Under the pieces are notes generated by a model. The model worked only from the letters and a program-made list of their open reading frames with translations, was not told the DNA's origin and searched no databases. Below, in pieces: positions 57,489 to 64,000 of a DNA stretch of 64,000 nucleotides (its first letter is position 1; each line of letters opens with the position of its first letter). The stretch spans positions 82,427-146,426 of the forward strand of contig SHMT01000009.1 of assembly GCA_004282745.1 (NCBI GenBank), in the 5' to 3' direction. The position numbers were made by a program, and so were the translations under genes. Source of the DNA: Candidatus Scalindua sp. SCAELEC01 (GTDB lineage: Bacteria > Planctomycetota > Brocadiia > Brocadiales > Scalinduaceae).

Positions 57489-58193
57489 CTAATGAAACGA
57501 TTTTTTTCTTGATAGGACATGCTGTATCTTAGAAGGGCAGGTGAGTCTGCTGAAAAGTCTTAAATCGCGGAGACGCTCTTCGTGAGAAAGGTAATCGATG
57601 TATCGTGTATAGATCATTCCAAATTTCTTAGCGTCTTCATATCTCTTCTTCTCAATTGTCCCCTCAATGTCATACTTCCGTTTATAAAAGAGATGATATT
57701 TTATGTATTCCTTATCGAATTCTCGTAGTCTCATTGCCCTGTTTTGTAATGAGATAAAATATTTAAGCACCAAATATTTTGTAACATTTGCCTGTAGCTC
57801 TAATTCAAGGAGACTAAAAGGTCGATTTTGTCTAAAATTTTGTACGATAAACAGAAAATGATCAAGCTCTTCTACAAAGCTTGCACACTCGTCTATATTG
57901 TCATCATGCAGACCCAATCGGGGATCATTTTCCTCTAACACCTTGATGAGTTTATCAGGGTAATAGATACTCATCTTAAGGGTATCTCCTCCATCTCTGA
58001 TGAACACTCGAGATCCTGAAGAGTCATTTTCAACAACTGATTGGATTCGCTCCTCGAGATAAAACTCTTTATATCCATAATCACCAATCACAAACTTCTC
58101 AATATTGGTAATTCCAGTATTCAGAGCATACGTCTTCTCTATTTTTCTTTGCAACTCTTCAATTAATGGGGATCGAGTTCTCATGTTGTCCAC
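57489..58193 (-). CDS. Uncharacterised 234-residue helical protein
   Basis: Not recognised as a named family. It is soluble (no membrane segment or signal peptide), begins with a GTG (an ATG follows three codons later), and is predicted mostly helical after about residue 110. The most conserved-looking stretch is ECASFVEELDHFLFI (about 106 to 120), followed by SLLELELQANVTKYLVLKY. The Glu-Glu-x-x-His pattern could be a metal site, but this is a guess. Composition and codon use match the neighbours. It is codirectional with the next gene and may form a unit with it. Confidence 0.7.
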   Translation of the reverse strand: MDNMRTRSPLIEELQRKIEKTYALNTGITNIEKFVIGDYGYKEFYLEERIQSVVENDSSGSRVFIRDGGDTLKMSIYYPDKLIKVLEENDPRLGLHDDNIDECASFVEELDHFLFIVQNFRQNRPFSLLELELQANVTKYLVLKYFISLQNRAMRLREFDKEYIKYHLFYKRKYDIEGTIEKKRYEDAKKFGMIYTRYIDYLSHEERLRDLRLFSRLTCPSKIQHVLSRKKSFH

Positions 58194-58247
58194 TAGGTCA
58201 AAATGACACGGATATCTCTTCCTCCGTCAACAGAATTCACCTGTTTC

Positions 58248-58388
58248 GTGGTTGAACAAAAACTCTCCATCTCCTGTGGTGGTGAAACTGCTGTAATCCT
58301 CAAAGTACGTAACCGTTTGGGTGCTTAAGTCTGCTACGGTTATGGGGCCATGAAGCACTTTGTATCTGTGCTGTCTTGGCTCAACTAC
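58248..58388. repeat. Divergent copy of the palindromic element, copy D
   Basis: The left end GTGGTTGAACAAAAACT and the block TCCATCTCCTG, and an internal GTAATCCTCAAAGTACGTAACCG, align with copies A to C; the right end CTCAACTAC is a degenerate inverted copy of the left. It fills most of the gap between the two unrecognised minus-strand genes. Confidence 0.5.
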
Positions 58389-58406
58389 CGGGTCCTCACT
58401 AAAGCA

Positions 58407-59198
58407 CTATTTCGGAAAAAGATACTTTCCATTCATAAAATGTAAGACCTGGGCAACGACCTCAAATCCCCTCGATAATTGCAAAAATGTTTCGCTCAAA
58501 TTGTTTTTCTTTGCATCCGTGTGTGTAGCAGCCAATGCGTAGTATGTCTTCCCAAAATCTATATAATATTGCCTATCTACAAGTCTACGCCGGTATTCAA
58601 ATCTGTACTTAATATATTCAGAAAACATTCCTGTTAAAAAGAGTGTATAGTTCCCAATATGGCAGTAAATAGAGAACTTTCTCTTATTATCCGATTTCAG
58701 AGAGTCGGTAATCATGTCCACAATGTAATGGTATGTTTCTTTTTCCCCCTCGCTTATTTTAAATAATCGTGAACTCTGAGAAAATTTTACCAGCATATTT
58801 GCTACATAATTTGAAACCTGCGTATCTTCAAGTAGGTTGATGAGTCTCTCCTTATCCCAAGGAATAACGGTATCGGTACTATTTAAGATAGGTATGGCCT
58901 GAGCAACAAATTCTGGGTCGGTACTTTTCTCTTTGAACGATTTCCGTAAAAAGAGCGAAAACATAAAAAATGGAGAGATACCTAAAATTTTGCTTGTACA
59001 GTCCATTACCTTGTTGAATATTCTGTCATTATCAATCATCTGCCCGATAATGTCTTCGTCTCCTCTAATCAAGTGGGCAATGTTTTCGTAGTCATCCCGT
59101 TTTGTTACGTAACTCTCTATAAGAAAAAGCAGATCTCTGTCGGAGAGTTTTTGTAAACTGTGTGATTGTAGTTCTTGAATTTCCTCTTTTTTGTTCAT
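58407..59198 (-). CDS. Uncharacterised 263-residue helical protein
   Basis: Not recognised. It is soluble, helix-rich, and has a distinctive central segment HIGNYTLFLTGMFSEYIKYRFEYRRR followed by YYIDFGKTYYALAA (about 185 to 235), a pattern that looks like a conserved core. The first 60 residues contain RDLLFLIESYVTKRDD. No catalytic motif is evident. It lies upstream of the 234-residue protein in the same direction with a repeat element between them, suggesting a conserved pair broken apart by the element. Confidence 0.7.
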   Translation of the reverse strand: MNKKEEIQELQSHSLQKLSDRDLLFLIESYVTKRDDYENIAHLIRGDEDIIGQMIDNDRIFNKVMDCTSKILGISPFFMFSLFLRKSFKEKSTDPEFVAQAIPILNSTDTVIPWDKERLINLLEDTQVSNYVANMLVKFSQSSRLFKISEGEKETYHYIVDMITDSLKSDNKRKFSIYCHIGNYTLFLTGMFSEYIKYRFEYRRRLVDRQYYIDFGKTYYALAATHTDAKKNNLSETFLQLSRGFEVVAQVLHFMNGKYLFPK

Positions 59199-59589
59199 AA
59201 CACCGTCATCAAATGGATAATAATACTCTTGTATTGGGCCCTGAATTACTCGAAAAATCTTTCCCTGTTTTCCTCGTTCACCCCTTTTGGTTGTGCGATT
59301 TTCCTATTGCCATTTTCAGTCCGCACTTCGTGTGCCACAACAGGGAAGAATGAACTCTTAAAAAATGTCTGAGAACAGTTGTAACGATGTATAAACCCTG
59401 AGATATCCAATCCTCAACGGTTTAGCGGTACGATTTGCTATTCGTTTTATTTTAGCATACCGTATGTGAGTGAATCAGATGCTATGTATTATCTGATAAT
59501 TTGTATATATTTTCAACATATTATATTTTACCACATGACCCACTCACTCTTTCAATAGACCAAAAAATATTACAGGAAAGCTTCCTTAC
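59199..59589. other. Divergent intergenic region before thiL
   Basis: About 390 bases between the minus-strand unknown gene and the thiL promoter region. It is strongly AT-rich. No RNA gene, riboswitch (in particular no TPP aptamer motif) or repeat was recognised. Confidence 0.4.
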
Positions 59590-59631
59590 GTTGTATGCCA
59601 ATTACAATTAAATTTTGAATGGGCATACAAC
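59590..59631. promoter_or_regulatory. Inverted repeat (possible operator) upstream of thiL
   Basis: Perfect 10-bp arms GTTGTATGCC and GGCATACAAC are separated by 22 AT-rich bases, immediately upstream of the predicted -35 box. This is the right place for a repressor or activator site. The spacing is wide for a single dimeric operator. Confidence 0.4.
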
Positions 59632-59639
59632 AAATTATG

Positions 59640-59668
59640 TTGGTATTTAAGGAAAAAGATAATATAAT
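59640..59668 (+). promoter_or_regulatory. Predicted sigma-70 promoter of thiL-tsaE-mutL
   Basis: TTGGTA (59640 to 59645) and a perfect TATAAT (59663 to 59668) are 17 bases apart. Transcription would begin at about 59675, only a few bases before the thiL ATG at 59680, and no ribosome-binding site lies between, so the mRNA may be leaderless. Confidence 0.6.
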
Positions 59669-59679
59669 TTTTTATACAG

Positions 59680-60606
59680 ATGGAAGAATTCTCCTTCATA
59701 AATTGGATAAAAGAGCAACAAAAACGGGACAAAAACATCGCCATTGACATTGGCGATGATTGCGCTTCGATAAAGATTAATGATAACAATTTATTCCTCA
59801 TCACATCAGATATGTTGGTTGAGGGCACACACTTTGATCTAAAAAAGAGTTCAGCTGGCCAAGTCGGAAGAAAGTCGATTGCCTGCAGCATCAGTGATAT
59901 TGCGGCTATGGGTTGTATTGCCAGATACGCAGTGGTTTCCCTCTGCTTCCACCAAGATACGAAAACAGAGTTTGCAAAAGAGTTGTATCTGGGGATGCAG
60001 GAATTAGCCAATGAGTTTGATATTAAGATAATAGGTGGTGATGTTGTGAGCACCAAAAACCTGCTTGCCATTAACGTAACGATGCTTGGAGAAAACCGTG
60101 GATTAAATCCGGTAACACGAGCTTCTTCAAGAGTGGATGATGCTTTACTGGTAACGGGTACACTTGGAGGTTCAATAGTAGGAAAACACTTGACTTTTAC
60201 GCCGCGCCTGAGAGAGGGTTTAATTTTGAACAAAAATTTTACCATAAACGCTATGATAGATATTAGCGACGGTCTCGTAGCCGATCTGCAGCATATTCTC
60301 GTGGCGAGTGGGACCGGCGCAGAATTATATGAGGACAAAATACCGGTATCTTCTGATGCCGAGCGGTTGTCTCGTAATACAGGCCGAAACGCACTTGACC
60401 ATGCACTTCATGATGGGGAAGACTATGAACTGCTCTTTACTCTTTCCGAGGCGGAATCAGAGAAGTTGCTTGATTCAAACTTCTTTTCCACACGCTTATC
60501 AAGAATTGGCCGGATTAAAAAGGACCCAGGAATACACTTGCACCATTCAAACGGAGAGGTAAAAAAAATAGTACCAATGGGGTATGAACATTTTAAGGGA
60601 AAATAG
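59680..60606 (+). CDS. thiL: Thiamine-monophosphate kinase
   Basis: The enzyme phosphorylates thiamine monophosphate to the diphosphate cofactor. The 308-residue protein has the AIR-synthase fold motifs of ThiL: IDIGDDCASI (metal and ATP binding), SDMLVEGTHFD, GRKSIACSISDIAAMG, KIIGGDVVST and MIDISDGLVADLQHI. It heads an operon with tsaE, which it overlaps by 23 bases. Confidence 0.94.
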   Translation: MEEFSFINWIKEQQKRDKNIAIDIGDDCASIKINDNNLFLITSDMLVEGTHFDLKKSSAGQVGRKSIACSISDIAAMGCIARYAVVSLCFHQDTKTEFAKELYLGMQELANEFDIKIIGGDVVSTKNLLAINVTMLGENRGLNPVTRASSRVDDALLVTGTLGGSIVGKHLTFTPRLREGLILNKNFTINAMIDISDGLVADLQHILVASGTGAELYEDKIPVSSDAERLSRNTGRNALDHALHDGEDYELLFTLSEAESEKLLDSNFFSTRLSRIGRIKKDPGIHLHHSNGEVKKIVPMGYEHFKGK

Positions 60607-61099
60607 AGACGATCTATCCAGCACAACGCTTCACATGCAAACACGTGGAGTTGAGGAGACGGTAATGCTTGGCAATCGTATTGGGGCGCTATTGCAGCCC
60701 AGTGATGTCATAGCACTCATTGGGCAGTTAGGTGCAGGCAAGACACACTTGGTAAAAGGTATAGCGGAAGGTGTGGGGATAAAAGACAGATCAGTGGTAA
60801 CCAGTCCAAGTTATATTTTAATGAACCACTATAGGGGAAAGTTGCCAATTTACCATTTCGATGCCTATAGATTAGAATCGCCTGAAGAGATGTATGATAT
60901 TGACTGTATGGAATTTTTTTGGGGAGACGGCGTTTCTGTTATTGAATGGGCTGACAAGATAATGGAATGTCTTCCTGATGAACATATCAATATAACCATG
61001 GAAACAATTAACAATACGACAAGAGACATCCTTATCTCCTATAGTGGAGAACGTCACAAGGATTTCATGAAAGGCTTAAGGGTGATGCTCAGTGCCTAA
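60584..61099 (+). CDS. tsaE: tRNA N6-threonylcarbamoyladenosine biosynthesis protein TsaE
   Basis: TsaE is the ATPase partner of TsaB-TsaD in making t6A37 in ANN-decoding tRNAs. The P-loop GQLGAGKTH lies at residues 47 to 55, with SPSYILMNHYRG and the Walker B-like HFDAYRLESPEE and EWADK that follow. The start could instead be the ATG 17 codons later (60635), since the first 17 residues are poorly family-like. It overlaps mutL by 8 bases. Confidence 0.92.
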   Translation: MNILRENRDDLSSTTLHMQTRGVEETVMLGNRIGALLQPSDVIALIGQLGAGKTHLVKGIAEGVGIKDRSVVTSPSYILMNHYRGKLPIYHFDAYRLESPEEMYDIDCMEFFWGDGVSVIEWADKIMECLPDEHINITMETINNTTRDILISYSGERHKDFMKGLRVMLSA

Positions 61100-62870
61100 T
61101 ATAAAGATATTATCGCAGACAACGGTAAATAAAATAGCTGCCGGTGAAGTTATTGAACGTCCTGCATCCGTTATAAAAGAGCTCGTTGAAAATGCCATTG
61201 ATGCTGGTGCGTCCCGAATCGAAATTCAATTGGAAGATAGTGGAAAAAAACTGATTAGGATTTCAGATAACGGTGTCGGTATGGAGAGAGATGATGTAGA
61301 ATTAGCATTCCAAAGCCATGCTACCAGTAAACTAAAAGATGCCGAAGATATTTTTTCTATAGACACATTGGGGTTTCGGGGAGAAGCTCTTCCGAGTATT
61401 GGTTCGATATCTCAGGCAAAAATATTATCACGTCCCAAAGGAACCTTAACAGGATCAGAGATAATGGTCGAGGGAGGAAATCTCCTTGAGGTAAAGGAGA
61501 AAGGGGCACCTGAAGGTACCCAAGTAGAGGTTCACAATCTCTTCTACAATACACCGGTCAGGCGCAAATTTCTGAAAAGTACACAGACAGAAATGGTCCA
61601 TATCTCTGAAATGATCACAAGATTTGCGCTTGCGTACCCCACCATACATTTCACCACCTTGCACAACGGGAAAAATGTTTCCCTCTTTCCTCCTGCCAAA
61701 GATACGAAAGAAAGGATAGAGACAGTTTTCGGAAATGAGATGTGTAAAGAGCTGATATCCATAAACAGCGAGGAGCCAGGAGTTTCCATAGCCGGATATG
61801 TTATGCCTCCCACACATACCCGTCCTAATAGTAAAATGCAGTATATCTTTCTCAACGGAAGGTTTATCAGAGATAGTAGTATACTCCATGCCATAAACAA
61901 TGCCTATCGAAACCTTTTAATGTCAAAAAGGTCTCCTATTGTCTTCTTATTTCTCCATGTCGATAGCAAAGAGGTTGATGTAAATGTCCACCCGACGAAG
62001 AGAGAAGTAAGATTCAAAAATGCTGGAATTATTCATGATCAAATTTACTCAGTAATCCATTCCGCTTTAAGTGGCTCAGAATACAGACCTTCATTGCAAA
62101 CAACCAACCAGGCACTCTATTCTGATTTAGAAATTTTGCCCAGCGAGAAAAAAGACGCAGTGATGGAGTCAATATCAGATTTTTTTTCGGACTCACTAGA
62201 GAGAAAGTCTGGTTCTGAGGTCGGTTCTTATGCGAACCGCCAGGGAGATGAATACGTATCACCACCCATAGAGGAATTCTTACCTTCCAAGAGCACTCTC
62301 TCAACCTCATTCTTACAGATTCACAACTCTTACATTGTAGAAGAGACGGACAAGGGCTTAAACATTATTGATCAACATGCATTACATGAGATCATTCTCT
62401 ACCATGAGATATGCAATCATATTAAAACTTCAAATCTGGTTACACAAAACCTCTTGATTCCAGAACTAATAGAGTTAACGCCTGCTGAATACATTGCGAT
62501 TATGAGTCTCAAGGATGAGTTAACTACTTTGGGACTGGAGATAGAAGAATTTGGCACGAGTACCATAGCCGTCAGGACCCACCCCCAAATTCTAAAGAAT
62601 TTGGATTATGGTGATCTTTTTCACAGTTTATTGGAAGAGATGAGTGGCAATGAGTTGAGAATAAAAACCGATGATATTCTCAGTAAAGCCGTGAAGATAT
62701 TAGCTTGTAAAGGCGCCGTCAAATCTGGACAAAAGTTGGATGCGCAAGAAATCCAGGAGCTTCTTGATAAAAAGAAAAAAAGCGCAATGGTAAACTTTTG
62801 TCCACACGGCCGTCCGACAATCCTAGAATTTAAGATATCTGAGTTAGAGAAACAGTTTAAGAGAAAATAA
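61092..62870 (+). CDS. mutL: DNA mismatch repair protein MutL, endonuclease type
   Basis: The start is a GTG giving MPNIKILSQTTVNKIAAGEV, the standard MutL beginning. The N-terminal GHKL ATPase has Glu33, DNGVGM (59 to 64) and GFRGEALPSI. The 592-residue protein's C-terminal domain carries the latent nuclease motifs DQHALHE (near 427), ACKGAVKSG (near 538) and CPHGRPT (near 570), so this is a nicking MutL like those of organisms lacking MutH. No mutS is adjacent. Confidence 0.95.
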   Translation: MPNIKILSQTTVNKIAAGEVIERPASVIKELVENAIDAGASRIEIQLEDSGKKLIRISDNGVGMERDDVELAFQSHATSKLKDAEDIFSIDTLGFRGEALPSIGSISQAKILSRPKGTLTGSEIMVEGGNLLEVKEKGAPEGTQVEVHNLFYNTPVRRKFLKSTQTEMVHISEMITRFALAYPTIHFTTLHNGKNVSLFPPAKDTKERIETVFGNEMCKELISINSEEPGVSIAGYVMPPTHTRPNSKMQYIFLNGRFIRDSSILHAINNAYRNLLMSKRSPIVFLFLHVDSKEVDVNVHPTKREVRFKNAGIIHDQIYSVIHSALSGSEYRPSLQTTNQALYSDLEILPSEKKDAVMESISDFFSDSLERKSGSEVGSYANRQGDEYVSPPIEEFLPSKSTLSTSFLQIHNSYIVEETDKGLNIIDQHALHEIILYHEICNHIKTSNLVTQNLLIPELIELTPAEYIAIMSLKDELTTLGLEIEEFGTSTIAVRTHPQILKNLDYGDLFHSLLEEMSGNELRIKTDDILSKAVKILACKGAVKSGQKLDAQEIQELLDKKKKSAMVNFCPHGRPTILEFKISELEKQFKRK

Positions 62871-62885
62871 GCTCGTCGTATATGG

Positions 62886-62909
62886 TTAGGGCCCAGGAAA
62901 GAATAACTT
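62886..62909. repeat. 24-bp dispersed repeat, copy 2
   Basis: Exact match to 38467 to 38490. Here it lies 15 bases after mutL, and is followed by a possible weak hairpin with 7-bp arms TTGTAGT and ACTACAA (about 62909 to 62946), which could end mutL transcription. Confidence 0.7.
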
Positions 62910-62994
62910 GTAGTTTTATTGCGAACCCTTAGGGAATATACTACAACACTTTCGGTGCGATGGAGAAAGACTGCTTTTACGGGAACTACAATCC

Positions 62995-63744
62995 TCAACT
63001 TTTTCTTGCTTGGAGGTCTATCAAGGCCTGAGCAAATGCATTTTCTCCAAATTGAATTTTTTCTAAGAACCCGCTTTTAAATGTTATGGTCCGTTTTTCT
63101 TTCAGACCATAAACATACACCCACAACACCCTGTTTTCCGTCAGATTTTTTATCGATGTAGGAGGCCCGAGAATTTTTTTTACCCTTTTGCAAGAGTCGT
63201 TATTTTTGACTTGTGGCCATTTTTTTTCTATCTCTTCCCATTTTATACCCGCTGCCTTCTCTCTTTCACCAACCACCTTCTGCGGTTGAACCATTGATTG
63301 TTTTAATTCTTGATTTGAAACCGGCGCAGAAGCTTGATCGCCCGGACTTCCCTCTAATCTTTTTTTCTGTTCCGCTTTATCAGACTCCCCTGTTTGGTGG
63401 TTGATTGTTCTTCTTTTCAATACTCTTTCTTGGGTATCATTATGTCCAACCTTACGTTTCTCTACGCTTTTACCCTCTTTTACGCTCTTCACGAGTATCG
63501 TCTGCGACGGCTTATTCCGGTTTCCTGTTTGCGATTTACCACCCTGACTCGTGCCTCGCTCAAGAAAATAGCATACTATCCTGACAAGGATAACAACACA
63601 TAGTATCGGAAAAACAATAATCGCAGCAAGTTCATTTAATCCAAACATTTTTTCTCTTTCGATATACATCCCCATAATTACAACCGATCTCCCCATATAT
63701 TGAGATAATGCGTCATGTTTGTCAAACATCTTTTCCTGATCCAT
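62995..63744 (-). CDS. Membrane-anchored protein with BamE/OmlA-like C-terminal domain
   Basis: The protein has one N-terminal membrane helix (about 37 to 62), a basic, Ser/Gln/Lys-rich linker (65 to 165) and a C-terminal domain (about 165 to 245) resembling the SmpA/OmlA (BamE-like) fold: WPQVKNNDSCKRVKKILGPP, then NRVLWVYVYGLKEKRTITFKSG. Such domains occur in outer-membrane assembly lipoproteins and in many unrelated envelope proteins, so function is unknown. The start is uncertain: the ATG at 63744 gives 249 residues, but the ATG at 63648 has a better ribosome-binding site (AAAGAG) and starts just before the helix. Confidence 0.65.
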   Translation of the reverse strand: MDQEKMFDKHDALSQYMGRSVVIMGMYIEREKMFGLNELAAIIVFPILCVVILVRIVCYFLERGTSQGGKSQTGNRNKPSQTILVKSVKEGKSVEKRKVGHNDTQERVLKRRTINHQTGESDKAEQKKRLEGSPGDQASAPVSNQELKQSMVQPQKVVGEREKAAGIKWEEIEKKWPQVKNNDSCKRVKKILGPPTSIKNLTENRVLWVYVYGLKEKRTITFKSGFLEKIQFGENAFAQALIDLQARKS

Positions 63745-64000
63745 TCAAACGGAGCAATTTGATTTGGAAGACCCTAAACCGTATTGAGGTGTTTTCTCAA
63801 GAAATAATAGGAGATAAGGGCAGTTCGTTTTGTAGTGAGTAATGTCGATGAAGCAGGGGAATTTGCAGCTCCTCATAATTAGTTTTTGTACGGAAATTCC
63901 TAAGCGTAGTAATTGCAGCGGTTTATGTATGTGAGGAAGCAGTAGAAAACCTTGCAAAATGGGAATAGTACGATATAATACATTTCTATAAGTTGTTGTA
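63745..64000. other. Right-edge region with no recognised feature
   Basis: The final 256 bases hold no gene with family resemblance, RNA gene or repeat that could be identified. Confidence 0.3.

Noticed and set aside
59199..59679. TPP riboswitch upstream of thiL
   Set aside because: None of the conserved TPP aptamer blocks were found, and the predicted transcript start leaves no room for a leader.
59586..60338. 250-codon minus-strand frame over thiL
   Set aside because: It lies opposite a well-conserved thiL reading frame and shows no protein-like motif.

Overview
The window reads as one stretch of an AT-rich, Gram-negative bacterial chromosome. About half of it (882 to 35253, all on the minus strand) is a single uninterrupted transcription and translation supercluster. 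In transcription order it runs: tRNA-Thr(TGT), tRNA-Tyr, tRNA-Gly, tRNA-Thr(GGT), tuf copy 2, rpmG, tRNA-Trp, secE, nusG, rplK-rplA-rplJ-rplL, rpoB, rpoC, rpsL, rpsG, fusA, tuf copy 1, then the S10, spc and alpha operons down to rpoA and rplQ. The tRNA-tufB, rif (rpoBC), str, S10, spc and alpha blocks, which are often separate, are fused here. Departures from the textbook order are the absence of rpmD (L30) between rpsE and rplO and a SAM-methyltransferase gene sitting between rpsM and rpsK. Two tiny genes, rpmJ and rpmG, are easy to miss and are annotated here. A tyrosine phosphatase follows rplQ, and the 3' part of a YjbQ-family gene enters from the left edge.

From 35.3 to 47.6 kb come aroC, a LolC/E-type permease, and a plus-strand aerotolerance (Bat) operon: DUF58 protein, a BatD-like membrane protein, BatA, BatB, BatC, BatD and BatE. 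These are von Willebrand A and TPR proteins of the cell envelope; the usual MoxR ATPase is not present. pgpA follows. Then come htpG (minus strand) and a minus-strand signalling block: a 1333-residue hybrid histidine kinase with three receiver domains, a membrane sensor with one CxxCH haem site inserted into a PilJ-type sensor domain, and a CheR-type methyltransferase. Two unrecognised helical proteins, both minus strand, follow at 57.5 to 59.2 kb. The right end holds thiL-tsaE-mutL (plus strand, overlapping genes) and a membrane-anchored protein with a BamE/OmlA-like C-terminal domain.

The intergenic regions after 36 kb carry a family of small palindromic elements. Two are near-identical 149-bp copies with 18-bp terminal inverted repeats and one compensatory base-pair change in an internal stem; two more are divergent copies. 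There is also a 24-bp exact dispersed repeat and a GC-rich palindrome with CGCAGAG arms. No rRNA gene, CRISPR array, prophage or intact insertion sequence was seen.

Taxonomy is inference only. A complete Bat operon, Lol/Bam-type envelope genes, a CxxCH sensor, absent L30 and AT-rich codon use fit a planctomycete of the anammox type (Brocadiales, for example Scalindua-like), but no anammox-specific gene is present to prove it.
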